From contig JBFMHC010000010.1 of NCBI GenBank assembly GCA_040751755.1, positions 1 to 64,000 of the forward strand: a DNA stretch of 64,000 nucleotides. Reading direction: 5' to 3'. The notes under the pieces are model-generated. The model saw only the letters and a list, made by a program, of their open reading frames with translations, had not been told where the DNA came from and searched no databases. Position 1 is the first letter of the stretch. Each line of letters begins with the position of its first letter. The stretch is from PFJX01 sp040751755 (lineage in GTDB: Bacteria; Pseudomonadota; Gammaproteobacteria; Burkholderiales; Thiobacillaceae). Both the position numbers and the translations under genes were made by a program. Shown piece by piece: positions 33,456 to 42,762 of this stretch.

Positions 33456-34382
33456 TTATTGGCTCTTCAGTTCGTCGCTGCGCGTGAACGTCCAGGTGCG
33501 GGTGATGCCGAGGATGTCGACCTTCTTGCGCATCGCCGGGGTGAAGGCTGCATAAGGGCTGGCCATCTCGACGATCTTCACCGCCGCCGCGTCCAGCACC
33601 TTGGAGCCGGAGGAACGCTCGATCTGCACCGACTCCAGGCTGCCGTCGGCATTGATGTTGGCGGTCAGCACCAGCGAGCCGTACAGGCCGTCGCGCCGCG
33701 CCGCCTCGGGGTAGTTGAGGTTGCCCACGCGTTCCACCTTGATGCGCCAGTCGTCGACGTACTGGGCGAAGGTGTATTCCTGCGCGCGCGCGCCGACGAA
33801 CATGCGCCGCGGGCGCTTCTGGTACTCGTCCCATTGCTGGTCGATGCGCCCCTGCAGGCGCGCCATCTCCAGGCTGCGCTGCGCCAGGTCGGCGGGCGCG
33901 GGCACGGGGGTGGGCGGGCGCGGCACGCTGTCGGCCTCGGGACGCGGCTCCGGCACCTGGTAGCTCGACTTGCGCTGCTGCATCAGCGCCTGCACCTGCT
34001 GTTCCAGGGCCTCCTGGCGCGCCGCCAACTCCGCCTCCGCGCTCATCGGCTGATCCTGCTGCGACGCCGGCAGCGGCGTGGTGGCCTGGCGTTCCTCCGC
34101 CACCGTGCCGCCGCCGTCCAGGTTGTGCTGCGCCAGCACATCCGCCTGCAGCGGCCGCTCCTTGGAACGGGCGTTCACCAGCACCACGTCGATAGGCGGG
34201 TTGCGGTTCTCGAACAGGGCCGGGTTGGCCTCCTTGAAGTGCAGGCCGAAGATGAACAGGGTGTGGACGATCGCCGAGACGAGGATCGCCTTGGTGAAGC
34301 GGTCGTCCCAGTCCGCCGAGGTGAGCGGATCGTAGGGCTCCGGGTCGAAGGCCGCCTTCAGGCGCGCGAGGGATCCGGACAT
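33456..34382 (-). CDS. TonB-family energy transducer-like protein
   Basis: 308 residues from the ATG at 34382. One membrane helix lies at residues ~30-48 (ILVSAIVHTLFIFGLHF). It is followed by a long Q/E/P-rich periplasmic linker and a C-terminal TonB domain (YPEAARRDGLYGSLVLTANINADGSL). It should carry proton-motive energy to outer-membrane receptors or act in envelope assembly. ExbB/ExbD genes are not adjacent. The start overlaps the end of the RNase gene by 25 bases, the common rnb-tonB arrangement of betaproteobacteria. Confidence 0.8.
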   Translation of the reverse strand: MSGSLARLKAAFDPEPYDPLTSADWDDRFTKAILVSAIVHTLFIFGLHFKEANPALFENRNPPIDVVLVNARSKERPLQADVLAQHNLDGGGTVAEERQATTPLPASQQDQPMSAEAELAARQEALEQQVQALMQQRKSSYQVPEPRPEADSVPRPPTPVPAPADLAQRSLEMARLQGRIDQQWDEYQKRPRRMFVGARAQEYTFAQYVDDWRIKVERVGNLNYPEAARRDGLYGSLVLTANINADGSLESVQIERSSGSKVLDAAAVKIVEMASPYAAFTPAMRKKVDILGITRTWTFTRSDELKSQ

Positions 34383-36220
34383 GGTCCCAGGTAGTGGCAC
34401 GCCAGTTCGACGTCCAGCAGGTCGGCCTCGCCGATCGCCACGCGCAGCCGCGTCCCCGCGTCGAGGGTGGGCGCGCCGAGGACGCGGGTGACGAAGGGGA
34501 TGCGGTCGAAACGCACCAGGTTCTCCTTGAGCAGGGTGGCGTCGATTTCCTTTACACCTTCCTGGCGCAACCAGCGCAGGCACCAGTAGCGCTCCATGCG
34601 GCGCTGGAACTCGTTGTAGGCATCATAAGCGAGTTCGAAATCGCGCACCGCCGCGAACATCAGCGGATCGTTGGCATCGTGCGGGGGTTTCTCGCCGCGG
34701 CTGGCGGCGAGGATCTGGCGCTGGTTGACGAGGTCGACGTAGCGGCGCAGCGGCGAGGTGCTCCACGCGTAGTAGGCCACGCCCAGGCCCTCGTGCGGCG
34801 CCGGCTTGAGGGTCATGCGCACCTTGCCGCCGGTCTGCGCGCGGTACACGCCGGCCACCTCCTTGTCCGCCAGCAGCGCGCCCCAGCGGCTGTTGGCGAG
34901 GATCATCATCTCCGACACCAGCTTGTCGATCGGGTTGCCGCGCACGCGCGGCACGATCTCGACGCGCTCATTGGGCGTCTCGCCCGAGAGCTTGAACACG
35001 TAGTCGTGGCGCTGCACCTGATCCGCCTTGCCGCGCGCGCGTTCCAGGTGCTGGGCGAAGCCGAACATCCATTCGAGTTCGCGGCGGAACGGGTAATCCG
35101 CCCCGCCCTGGCCGATGGTCGCCTCGTTGAACAGGGGCTCCAGGGTCTCGTGGCGCAGGTTGGCGGCGATGCGCACCTTGTCGGCGACGGTGGCGAGGCT
35201 CTGGATCGCGAGGTCCGGCCCCACCTCGACATACAGCGACAGCGCCGGGCAGGCACGGCCCTCCGCGAGGGTGTAGAGCTCGATGTGCTCGGCCGGCAGC
35301 ATGGTGATCTTGTCGCCCGGCATGTACACGGTGGACAGGCGCGTCGCGGCGATGCGGTCGAGATCGGTTCCGGGCGTGATGCCGAGCGCGGGCGCGGCGA
35401 TGTGGATGCCCACTCGCACCGTGCCGTCGTCGCGGAAGATCACCGAGAAGGCGTCGTCGATCTCGGTGGTCGCCGCGTCGTCGATGCTGAAGGCCGGCGC
35501 GTCGGCGTCCGGCAGTTCGGGCGGCAGGGGCGGCGGCGTGAGGATGGGGAAGCCGCGTCCGCGCGGGAAGTTTTCCAGCAGGAAGGCCTGCAGGTGGAAC
35601 TCGTGCGGCGAGGGGATGGCGCCGCAGCGGTCGAACAGGCGCGCGGCGGAGAGCCCGGTCTCGGCGCAGGCGTCGTTCAAGGCCTTGAACTCCAGGCTGT
35701 TCTTGTCCGGCTTGTGCGCCAGCTCGAACACCTTGTCGCGAAACGCCGCCGGCAGATGCCCGTCGCACAGCTCGCGCACCCAGGCCTCGCGCTGCGCCGC
35801 CTCGCGCGCGCGCCGCTCCAGGGCCGCCTTGGCGGCGGCGAGCTGCTCGGCGGGGGCGGCCCTGTAGCGCCCCTTGCCCTTCTTCTGGAAGTAGATCGGC
35901 GCGCCGTGCAGGGCCAGGGCGATCGCCGCCGCCTCCTGGGGTGTCGGCTTGTGGCCGTGGTAGTCGGCGGCCAGGGCCTCGAAGCCGAACTCCTCGCCGC
36001 CTGCCACCTCCCAGAGGAAATCGAGGTCCAGATCGGCCTGCTGCGCGCGCGCCGCCTCCATCACCTCGGCCGGCGCCGGGGCGGCGAAGCGCAGCAGCAC
36101 GTTCGCCGCCTTCAGCTTGCCGCGCTTGCCGTGCTGGGATTCGATCTGCAGCGAGCTGTCGTTGTCGGCGAGGATGGTGCCGGCCTTGATGTCGCCGTCT
36201 TCTTCGTACAAACAGAACAA
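34358..36220 (-). CDS. RNase II/RNB-family 3'-5' exoribonuclease
   Basis: 620 residues from a TTG at 36220, which has TTGGAG seven bases upstream and directly follows the stop of the hydrolase gene. The catalytic signature AFSIDDAATTEIDDAFSV (residues ~244-261) holds the metal-binding aspartates, and the RNB core continues through STSPLRRYVDLVNQR. The N-terminal domain differs from classic RNase II cold-shock domains. It degrades single-stranded RNA from the 3' end. Size and context match the betaproteobacterial VacB/RNase II-like group. Confidence 0.88.
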   Translation of the reverse strand: MFCLYEEDGDIKAGTILADNDSSLQIESQHGKRGKLKAANVLLRFAAPAPAEVMEAARAQQADLDLDFLWEVAGGEEFGFEALAADYHGHKPTPQEAAAIALALHGAPIYFQKKGKGRYRAAPAEQLAAAKAALERRAREAAQREAWVRELCDGHLPAAFRDKVFELAHKPDKNSLEFKALNDACAETGLSAARLFDRCGAIPSPHEFHLQAFLLENFPRGRGFPILTPPPLPPELPDADAPAFSIDDAATTEIDDAFSVIFRDDGTVRVGIHIAAPALGITPGTDLDRIAATRLSTVYMPGDKITMLPAEHIELYTLAEGRACPALSLYVEVGPDLAIQSLATVADKVRIAANLRHETLEPLFNEATIGQGGADYPFRRELEWMFGFAQHLERARGKADQVQRHDYVFKLSGETPNERVEIVPRVRGNPIDKLVSEMMILANSRWGALLADKEVAGVYRAQTGGKVRMTLKPAPHEGLGVAYYAWSTSPLRRYVDLVNQRQILAASRGEKPPHDANDPLMFAAVRDFELAYDAYNEFQRRMERYWCLRWLRQEGVKEIDATLLKENLVRFDRIPFVTRVLGAPTLDAGTRLRVAIGEADLLDVELACHYLGPCPDPSRA

Positions 36221-36775
36221 TTAGAACTCCAATATGGCCGGCAGGTAGTCGGCGAAGCGGGTGAAGCCGTGGTCGCCGCCCTCCAGCACCACTTGGCGCG
36301 CGCCGCCGTAGAAGGCGACCGCCTCGCGGTAATCGAGGACCTCGTCGCCGGTCTCCACCAGCAGCAGGTAGTTGTCGCGGCGCGCCGGCGCCACCGCCAG
36401 CGGCTGCAGGTCTGCGAGGTGCGCCGCGCCGAACAGGTATTCCTGGCCGGTGTGCCAGTTCTTCTGCGGCTGACCCACATACTCGCGCAGCTTCTCGTGG
36501 CAGCCCACGCAGGGATTGACCAGCACCGCCTTGAGGTCGTGCCGCTCCGCCAGGTATGTCGCGTAGAAGCCGCCAAGCGAGCTGCCGACCAGCTTGGCGC
36601 GCCCCTGGGAGCGCGCGATCAGGTCCTCCAAGAGGGCGATGGCCTGCGCGGGGCGGTCCGGCAGGTCCGGACAGACGTAGGCCTCGCCCAGCCCGCGCGC
36701 CGCCATCCAGACGGCCATCTCGCGCGCCTTGCCGGACTGTGAGGAACTGTTGAAACCGTGGATGTAGATCAGCAT
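36221..36775 (-). CDS. YqiA/YcfP-family alpha/beta hydrolase
   Basis: 184 residues. It starts MLIYIHGFNSSSQSGKA (oxyanion-hole motif HGFNSS). The nucleophile elbow is GSSLGGFYAT around residue 67, and a late GGDHGF supplies the histidine. The family are small esterases of unclear physiological substrate. The gene lies just upstream of, and probably co-transcribed with, the RNase gene. Confidence 0.85.
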   Translation of the reverse strand: MLIYIHGFNSSSQSGKAREMAVWMAARGLGEAYVCPDLPDRPAQAIALLEDLIARSQGRAKLVGSSLGGFYATYLAERHDLKAVLVNPCVGCHEKLREYVGQPQKNWHTGQEYLFGAAHLADLQPLAVAPARRDNYLLLVETGDEVLDYREAVAFYGGARQVVLEGGDHGFTRFADYLPAILEF

Positions 36776-36901
36776 GGAGGGAGGGCGCCGCGTACGAGGC
36801 GCGCATTTTACAGGCAGGCCCCGCCCCCTGCTCTCAAGAAAACGAAGGGCCGCCCCGAGTTTTCTCGACCCCCACGGTGCGCAGCCCGGCCCTGGGGGTG
36901 C

Positions 36902-37504
36902 TCAGCGGATATTCGCGCCGGCCAGCCAGGCGGCCAGTTCGTCCATCACCTGATTGGCGCCGCGCCCCAGGGCGTCCGCCGCGCCGGCCGCGTCCGCGCC
37001 CACCACCGGCACCTGCGCCACGAACATGCGCCGCGCCACCAGCCCGGCGCTGGCGCGGCGCACCAGCTCCGCCTCGATGACGACCAGCGCGACCCCGGGG
37101 GCGCTGGCGGCGTCGTGGTAGAAGTCGATCAGGCGCGTGTTGAGCTGGTAGTCGCCGAGCACGCCGCTGCCCAGCGGCGCGACCACCGCGAACACCCCGG
37201 CGGATTCCAGGCGCTGCCGCAGCATCCAGGCGAGGCGGCGCGGCAGCGGCTCGCTCCACTGCGCGTACTGGTATTGCCCACGCGTGCCGGCGGCGCGGCT
37301 GAAGGCGAGCCGCGGGTCCTGGTAGAACGGCGGCGCCTCCATCTCGCGCAGCAGCAGGGTGTGCGGATGTGTGGCGGCGGCGCGCGACACCGGGCCGGGG
37401 TCGGTGAGGACGTAGTAGCCGACCGGCAGCTTCGGCTTGCCGGGCAGGCCGCAGCCCGCCAGCGACACGGCGGCAAGCAGACACAGGCTGAGGATGCGCT
37501 TCAT
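36902..37504 (-). CDS. ABC-type transport auxiliary lipoprotein (PqiC/DUF330-like)
   Basis: 200 residues. The signal peptide ends in the lipobox LAGC (residues ~15-18), so the mature protein is anchored to a membrane, probably the outer one. The domain reads YYVLTDPGP, then LPRRLAWMLRQRLESAGVFAVV, typical of PqiC-like lipoproteins. It is the last gene of an Mla-type lipid transport operon (permease, ATPase, MCE protein) and overlaps the MCE gene by four bases. Confidence 0.85.
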   Translation of the reverse strand: MKRILSLCLLAAVSLAGCGLPGKPKLPVGYYVLTDPGPVSRAAATHPHTLLLREMEAPPFYQDPRLAFSRAAGTRGQYQYAQWSEPLPRRLAWMLRQRLESAGVFAVVAPLGSGVLGDYQLNTRLIDFYHDAASAPGVALVVIEAELVRRASAGLVARRMFVAQVPVVGADAAGAADALGRGANQVMDELAAWLAGANIR

Positions 37505-38469
37505 GGTCGTTCTCCCGGCCCCAGTTCGTCGGGGTGGCTGCCGTAGAGGATGCGCGCCGGATCGGACATGGCGCGTCCGCTGTCCTGCAGGGCGTCGCTC
37601 GCCAGGCGCAGCGACTGCGCGGTGGTCTGGATCTCCTGCGTCGCCAGGTCCGCGGACATGCGCAGCTGCACGGCGAGGCCGTGCACCTCCTGGTTCAGGT
37701 TGCCGAGGCTGGCGCGGGTCTGCGCCAGGGTCGCCTCCGCCTCGCCGGCGACGCGGCCGAGGCGCACGCTGGTGTCGCGGATCGCCTGGCCGGCATCGGC
37801 GCCCAGTGTCTCCACGCGCGCCGCCGCCTGGCGCGTGCTGGCCAGGGTGGCGTTCAGCTCGGGCAGGGTCTCGCGCAGGGTCAGGCGCAGGGTCTCGCGT
37901 GCCTCGCCGCTCAGGCCCTCCAGGTTGGCGAGGGTGCCGGCGATGGCCTTCTGGTTGCGTTCCGAGAGCAGGGTGTTGAAGCGCACCAGGGCGTCGCGCC
38001 CGAGCACGCTCATGTCCTCCAGGGTGCTGGCGACGCGCGCCAGCTGCGGCACGCCCTCCTGGATCACCGGATACTCCTCACCGTCCGGTACCCGCATCAG
38101 CGGCGGCCCGCCCTGGGCGACGTTGACCAGGTCGATGGCCGCCAGGCCGGTGACCAGGTGGCGCGCCACCTCCGCCACCGCCCCCTCGAACACCGGCGTG
38201 CGCGCGTCCACCTGCAGCAGCACGCGCACCCGGCCGGCCTGGCCGGGGATGATCGCGTAGTCCTCGACCTTGCCCACCTTGATGCCCTGCATGCGCACGT
38301 CGCTGCTGATCTGCAGGCCCTCCAGGGACTGTTTCTCGAAGTACACGACATAGCGCTTCACCACCCGGTCCTCGGTGCCGCCGGTGAGCCAGTACAGGCC
38401 GCCCACCAGCAGGGCGACGAGGGCGAGCACCCCCACCCCGACCCAGGCATATCGCGCTTCAGGTTCCAT
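37501..38469 (-). CDS. MCE-domain (MlaD-like) lipid transport protein
   Basis: 322 residues. An N-terminal membrane helix (WVGVGVLALVALLVGGLYWL) is followed by an MCE domain (residues ~38-120, KRYVVYFEKQSLEGLQISSDVRMQGIKVG). A long helical tail (residues ~140-300) probably forms a channel-like hexameric needle. It would carry phospholipids between inner and outer membranes with the neighbouring permease and ATPase. The length exceeds MlaD (~180) and is closer to the MCE proteins that pair with PqiC-like lipoproteins. Confidence 0.85.
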   Translation of the reverse strand: MEPEARYAWVGVGVLALVALLVGGLYWLTGGTEDRVVKRYVVYFEKQSLEGLQISSDVRMQGIKVGKVEDYAIIPGQAGRVRVLLQVDARTPVFEGAVAEVARHLVTGLAAIDLVNVAQGGPPLMRVPDGEEYPVIQEGVPQLARVASTLEDMSVLGRDALVRFNTLLSERNQKAIAGTLANLEGLSGEARETLRLTLRETLPELNATLASTRQAAARVETLGADAGQAIRDTSVRLGRVAGEAEATLAQTRASLGNLNQEVHGLAVQLRMSADLATQEIQTTAQSLRLASDALQDSGRAMSDPARILYGSHPDELGPGERP

Positions 38470-38472
38470 GGT

Positions 38473-39225
38473 TCACATCCCCTTTCCCGCACGGGAGGAA
38501 AAATAGGCGCGGATCCACTCGTGGTCGACCCGCGCCACCTCGGGCACCGGGCCGTCCGCGATCACCCGGCCGTCATACAGCACGATCACGCGGTCCACCA
38601 GGCCCCACAGGGTATCGAGGTCGTGCGTGGTGAGCAGGGCGGTGAGGCCGAGGCTGTCGCACAGGGTGCGCAGCAGGTGGTCGAACTCGCGCGCGCTGAT
38701 CGGATCGAGGCCCGAGGTCGGCTCGTCGAGGAACAGCAGCTCCGGCTCCAGGGCCAGGGCGCGCGCCAGGGCGGCGCGCTTCTTCATGCCGCCCGACAGC
38801 TCGGCGGGCCGCTTGTCGGCGGCGTCCAGGGGCAGGCCGGCGAGGCGGATGCGCAGCCGCGCCACCTCGTCGCGCAGGGCGCGCGGCAGCGCGGTGTGCT
38901 CCATCAGCGGCACCGCGACGTTCTGCGCCACGGTGAGCGAGGAGAACAGGGCACCCTCCTGGAACAGCACGCCGAAGCGGCGCCGCACCCGGTTCATGTC
39001 GCGCGCGGAGAGGCGCCACAGGTCTTCGCCCAGCACCCGCACCGTGCCGCCGCTGGGCCGGCGCAGGCCGATGCACTCGCGCAGCAGCACCGTCTTGCCG
39101 GTGCCGCTGGCGCCGATCAGGGCCACCACCTCGCCGCGCCGCAGCGTGAAGTCGACGCCGTCGTGCAGCCAGCGCCCGCCCAGGCGGGTGCGCACCCCAT
39201 CCAGGCGCAGGACCTCGGCGTTCAC
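38473..39225 (-). CDS. ABC transporter ATPase (MlaF-like)
   Basis: 250 residues from the GTG at 39225. Walker A is GASGTGKTVLLREC, the ABC signature is LSGGMKKRAALARAL, and Walker B is ELLFLDEPTSG, followed by the switch histidine in LLTTHDL. It energises the lipid transporter. It overlaps the permease gene by four bases, and the MCE gene starts three bases after its stop. Confidence 0.92.
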   Translation of the reverse strand: MNAEVLRLDGVRTRLGGRWLHDGVDFTLRRGEVVALIGASGTGKTVLLRECIGLRRPSGGTVRVLGEDLWRLSARDMNRVRRRFGVLFQEGALFSSLTVAQNVAVPLMEHTALPRALRDEVARLRIRLAGLPLDAADKRPAELSGGMKKRAALARALALEPELLFLDEPTSGLDPISAREFDHLLRTLCDSLGLTALLTTHDLDTLWGLVDRVIVLYDGRVIADGPVPEVARVDHEWIRAYFSSRAGKGM

Positions 39226-40343
39226 GACGAGAACTCCGGCGACAACACCGCGAACGCGGCATTGATCAGGATCACCGCCACCAGGCTCTGCACCACGGTG
39301 CTGGTGGTGCGCTCGCCGACGCTGCGCGCGTCGCGGCTCACGGCGAAGCCGTTGCGGCAGGCGATGAGGCCGATCGCGGCGGCGAACGCGGGCGCCTTGT
39401 ACAGGCCATACAGCACGGAATCCAGCGGCAGCACGTCCTTGAGGCGGGTGAAGAAGGTGTAGAAGGTGATGTCGAGCTGCTGCGCCGCGATCGCCGCCGC
39501 GCCGAGCAGGCCGATGGCGTCGCCGAAGAAGGTGAGCAGGGGCATGGCGACGATGATCGCGAGCAGGCGCGGCAGCACCAGGACGTGGAAGGGCGACAGC
39601 CCCAGGGTGGCGATGGCGTCCGTCTCCTCGGTCACCTTCATGGCGCCGAGCTGCGCCGTGAAGGCCGCGCCGGAGCGCCCCGCCACCAGGATCGCCGTGA
39701 GCATGGGCGAGAGCTCGCGCGCGATCGCCATGGCCACGCCGTCGACGATGAAGATGTTGGCGCCGTACTTCTCGATCTGGATGCCGAGCAGGTGCGCGAA
39801 CACCACGCCCACCAGGAAGGTCATCATGCCGACGATGGCCAGGGCCTCCAGGCCCACCACCTCCAGCTGCATGAACAGCTCACGCGGGCGAAGACGGGCG
39901 GGACGCGCCAGCACCTCGCCGAGCGCCTGGCTGACCTGGCCGAAGAAGGCCAGCAGGTCGCGCGCGCCGCCCAGGGCATCGACCGAGAACTCGCCCAGCC
40001 GCGCGAGCCAGGGCGGCCGGTGGCGCGGCGGCGCCACGGCGCCCCGCAGTCGCTCCTCGACCAGGCGCAGGAGGGCAAGGCGGCGTTCGTCGAAGCCGTC
40101 CAGCTCCACCTGCTCCCAGGCCACGCCGGCCCCCGCCAGGCCCTGCATCAACAGCATGGCGGCGGCGCTGTCGATCCCCTCCAGGGCGGCGCCGTCGACC
40201 CGCAGCGGCGCCGCGCCGAGCGCGGGCAGGCCAGCGAACGCGGCGCGCACCTCCAACAGGTTCGCCAGGCCCCAGGCGCCGGCCAGATGCAGGGTCCGCC
40301 CCGCCTCCGTCTCGTCCAGTCGCAGCAGGGGCGGGGTGTTCAT
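39222..40343 (-). CDS. MlaE-type permease with N-terminal STAS domain
   Basis: 373 residues. The first ~100 residues are a STAS-like domain (ALEGIDSAAAMLLMQGLAGAG). The permease domain (residues ~115-370) has the conserved MlaE segments GGARDLLAFFGQVSQAL, EVVGLEALAIVGMMTFLVG and GRSGAAFTAQLGAMKVTEE. STAS usually is a separate subunit (MlaB), so this is the fused form. It starts the four-gene lipid transport operon. Confidence 0.9.
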   Translation of the reverse strand: MNTPPLLRLDETEAGRTLHLAGAWGLANLLEVRAAFAGLPALGAAPLRVDGAALEGIDSAAAMLLMQGLAGAGVAWEQVELDGFDERRLALLRLVEERLRGAVAPPRHRPPWLARLGEFSVDALGGARDLLAFFGQVSQALGEVLARPARLRPRELFMQLEVVGLEALAIVGMMTFLVGVVFAHLLGIQIEKYGANIFIVDGVAMAIARELSPMLTAILVAGRSGAAFTAQLGAMKVTEETDAIATLGLSPFHVLVLPRLLAIIVAMPLLTFFGDAIGLLGAAAIAAQQLDITFYTFFTRLKDVLPLDSVLYGLYKAPAFAAAIGLIACRNGFAVSRDARSVGERTTSTVVQSLVAVILINAAFAVLSPEFSS

Positions 40344-40356
40344 CGCGTCCGCGGCC

Positions 40357-41712
40357 TCAGGCGGGCCGTCCGGCCAGGCGCGCCAGCAGGCGCTCGTGGA
40401 TGCCGCCGAAGCCGCCGTTGCTCATGATCAGGATGTGGTCGCCCGGCCGGGCGTCCGCCGCCAGGCGCTCGATCAGCTCCGCCAGGTCGGCGTGCGTACT
40501 CGCCTTCTCGCCCAGCGGCGCGAGCGCGCCGGCGGCGTCCCAGTCGATGCCGCCGCTGTAGCAGTAGACGCGGTCGGCGCCGGTCAGGCTGTCCGGCAGC
40601 TGCGCCTTCATCACCCCCAGCTTCATGGTGTTGGAGCGCGGCTCCAGGACCGCAAGGATGCGCTCACCCCCGACCTTGGCACGCAGGCCGGCGACGGTGG
40701 TGGCAATGGCGGTAGGGTGGTGGGCGAAATCGTCGTACACCGTGATGTCGTTGACCCGTCCCTTCACCTCCATGCGCCGCTTCACGTTCTGGAAGCGCGA
40801 CAGGGCGTCGACCGCGTCGCGCGCCGGCACGCCGGCGTGGCGCGCGGCGGCGATGGTGGCGAGGGCGTTCTGGCGGTTGTGCTCGCCCAGCAGGTCCCAG
40901 GTCACGCGGCCCTGTGGGGCGTCGCCGAGGAACACCTCGAAGTGCGACTCGTTGGCCGGTTCGGCGCGCCAGCCGCCCGCGGCACCGAAGCGCTCCACCG
41001 GCGTCCAGCAGCCGCGCGCCAGCACGCGCTCCAGGCTGGCCTCGCGACCGTTGCTGACCACCAGGCCGTTGCCCGGCACGGTGCGCACCAGGTGGTGGAA
41101 CTGGGTCTCGATGGCGGCCAGGTCGGGGAAGATGTCGGCGTGGTCGTACTCCAGGTTGTTCAGCACCGCGGTGCGCGGGCGGTAGTGCACGAACTTGGAA
41201 CGCTTGTCGAAGAAGGCGGTGTCGTACTCGTCCGCCTCGATGACGAAGAAGGGCGAGTCGGTGAGGCGCGCGGAGACGCCGAAGTTCATGGGTACGCCGC
41301 CGATCAGGTAGCCGGGGTGGAGGCCGCAGTCCTCCAGCACCCAGGCGAGCATGGACGAGGTGGTGGTCTTGCCGTGGGTGCCGGCGACCGCCAGCACCCA
41401 TTTGTCCTTCAGGACGTTCTCCGCCAGCCACTGCGGCCCGGAGACGTAGGGCAGGCCGCGGTTGAGGATCTCCTCCATGAGCGGCTGCTTGCCGCGCGCG
41501 ACCACGTTGCCGACCACCCAGATGTCCGGCTGCAGGTCGAGCTGTTCCACGCCGAAGCCCTCGATGAGCCGGATGCCCAGCGCCTCCAGCTGGGTGCTCA
41601 TGGGCGGATAGACGTTGCTGTCGCAGCCGGTGACGGTGTGGCCGGCCTGTTGGGCGATGACGGCGATCCCGCCCATGAAGGTGCCGCAGATGCCAAGGAT
41701 GTGGATGTGCAT
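40357..41712 (-). CDS. mpl: UDP-N-acetylmuramate:L-alanyl-gamma-D-glutamyl-meso-diaminopimelate ligase
   Basis: 451 residues from the ATG at 41712 (MHIHILGICGTFMGG); the upstream in-frame region is not conserved. It reattaches recycled tripeptide to UDP-MurNAc in murein recycling. The ATP-binding motif is VAGTHGKTTTSSMLAWVL (residue ~108), and later Mur-ligase motifs are EADEYDTAFFD and DDFAHHPTAI. Length agrees with E. coli Mpl (457). Confidence 0.95.
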   Translation of the reverse strand: MHIHILGICGTFMGGIAVIAQQAGHTVTGCDSNVYPPMSTQLEALGIRLIEGFGVEQLDLQPDIWVVGNVVARGKQPLMEEILNRGLPYVSGPQWLAENVLKDKWVLAVAGTHGKTTTSSMLAWVLEDCGLHPGYLIGGVPMNFGVSARLTDSPFFVIEADEYDTAFFDKRSKFVHYRPRTAVLNNLEYDHADIFPDLAAIETQFHHLVRTVPGNGLVVSNGREASLERVLARGCWTPVERFGAAGGWRAEPANESHFEVFLGDAPQGRVTWDLLGEHNRQNALATIAAARHAGVPARDAVDALSRFQNVKRRMEVKGRVNDITVYDDFAHHPTAIATTVAGLRAKVGGERILAVLEPRSNTMKLGVMKAQLPDSLTGADRVYCYSGGIDWDAAGALAPLGEKASTHADLAELIERLAADARPGDHILIMSNGGFGGIHERLLARLAGRPA

Positions 41713-41809
41713 ATGAAAGCCGAACTGGAGCCTGGCGCGCATTATCCTGGATTGCCACGCGTTAAAGAATGTCTCCCGCCTGTCGATAAACCGCAAACGA
41801 CAAGCAATA

Positions 41810-42754
41810 ATGTCAGGGATCATGGCCCAGACCCCCAACATCATCGGCATCACCGTGCTGCAGCGTCTCAAGGAGACCGGCGAGCCTGCCACGCCTGAAA
41901 ACTACGAGCGCGTGTACTACGAGGTGTCGGGCCTGCCCCGCCCGCCCAGGCCGGACGGCGGCGAGCCGCCGGAAACCCCCTACTGCGCGGAACTGCTCGC
42001 GATCCTGCGCGGCATGGCGCAGGACATGAGCGACACCACGGAGAACCTCGCCAGGAACCTGGGGGAGAAGAACAAGGACCTCTCGGCCAACGTCGACTCC
42101 CTCAAGACCAGCCGCGACAAGCAGGAGATCCTGCGCCTGCTGTCCGCGGTGGTGACGCAGAGCAGCGGCATCCAGAGCGTGGTGGAGGCCAGCCACAAGG
42201 AGATCGTCGAGGCCCGCCAGTCGCTGATCCAGATGCAGGAAGAGCTGTCCGAGACGCGCCAGCTCCTCAACGAGGATGCCCTCACCGGCGCCCTCAACCG
42301 GCGCGGCCTGGAGCAGACCCTCGGGCGCGAGATCGCGCGCTGCCACCGCACCGGCGGCAAGTTCTCGCTGGCCATGCTGGACCTCGACTACTTCAAGCGG
42401 GTCAACGACGCGCACGGACACGAGGCGGGCGACCAGATGCTCATCCACTTCACCGGCCTGATCCGTTCCGTGCTGCGCAAATCCGACGCCGTGGTGCGCT
42501 ACGGCGGCGAGGAATTCACCCTCCTGCTGCCCGACACCGACGCACGCGGCGGCATGTTCGTGCTCGGCCGCCTGCAACAGCTGATGCGCAAGACCCCCCT
42601 GTATTTCGAAGGCAAGCAGATCAACACCACCTTCAGTGCCGGCCTCGCCACCCTGCACCCCGAGGAGAACGGACACGCACTCCTGCGCCGCGCCGACGAG
42701 GCGCTGCTGCACGCCAAGCAAGACGGCCGCGACCGGGTCACGACCGCATCCTGA
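41810..42754 (+). CDS. diguanylate cyclase (GGDEF domain)
   Basis: 314 residues; a second ATG at 41822 is also possible. The C-terminal GGDEF domain (residues ~150-312) has RYGGEEFTLLLP, the catalytic GGEEF form, and DLDYFKRVNDAHGHEAGD for metal and GTP. It makes cyclic di-GMP. The N-terminal part is a helical, coiled-coil region with no transmembrane helix, so it is a cytoplasmic sensor. No RxxD inhibitory site is evident before GGEEF. Confidence 0.88.
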   Translation: MSGIMAQTPNIIGITVLQRLKETGEPATPENYERVYYEVSGLPRPPRPDGGEPPETPYCAELLAILRGMAQDMSDTTENLARNLGEKNKDLSANVDSLKTSRDKQEILRLLSAVVTQSSGIQSVVEASHKEIVEARQSLIQMQEELSETRQLLNEDALTGALNRRGLEQTLGREIARCHRTGGKFSLAMLDLDYFKRVNDAHGHEAGDQMLIHFTGLIRSVLRKSDAVVRYGGEEFTLLLPDTDARGGMFVLGRLQQLMRKTPLYFEGKQINTTFSAGLATLHPEENGHALLRRADEALLHAKQDGRDRVTTAS

Positions 42755-42762
42755 GCCCCCTC

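Noticed and set aside
34394..36742. A 782-codon plus-strand open frame opposite the RNase II-like gene
   Set aside because: Antisense shadow of the recognised exoribonuclease.
37534..41898. Long plus-strand open frames (642 and 810 codons) across the Mla operon and mpl
   Set aside because: Antisense shadows of clearly recognised minus-strand genes.
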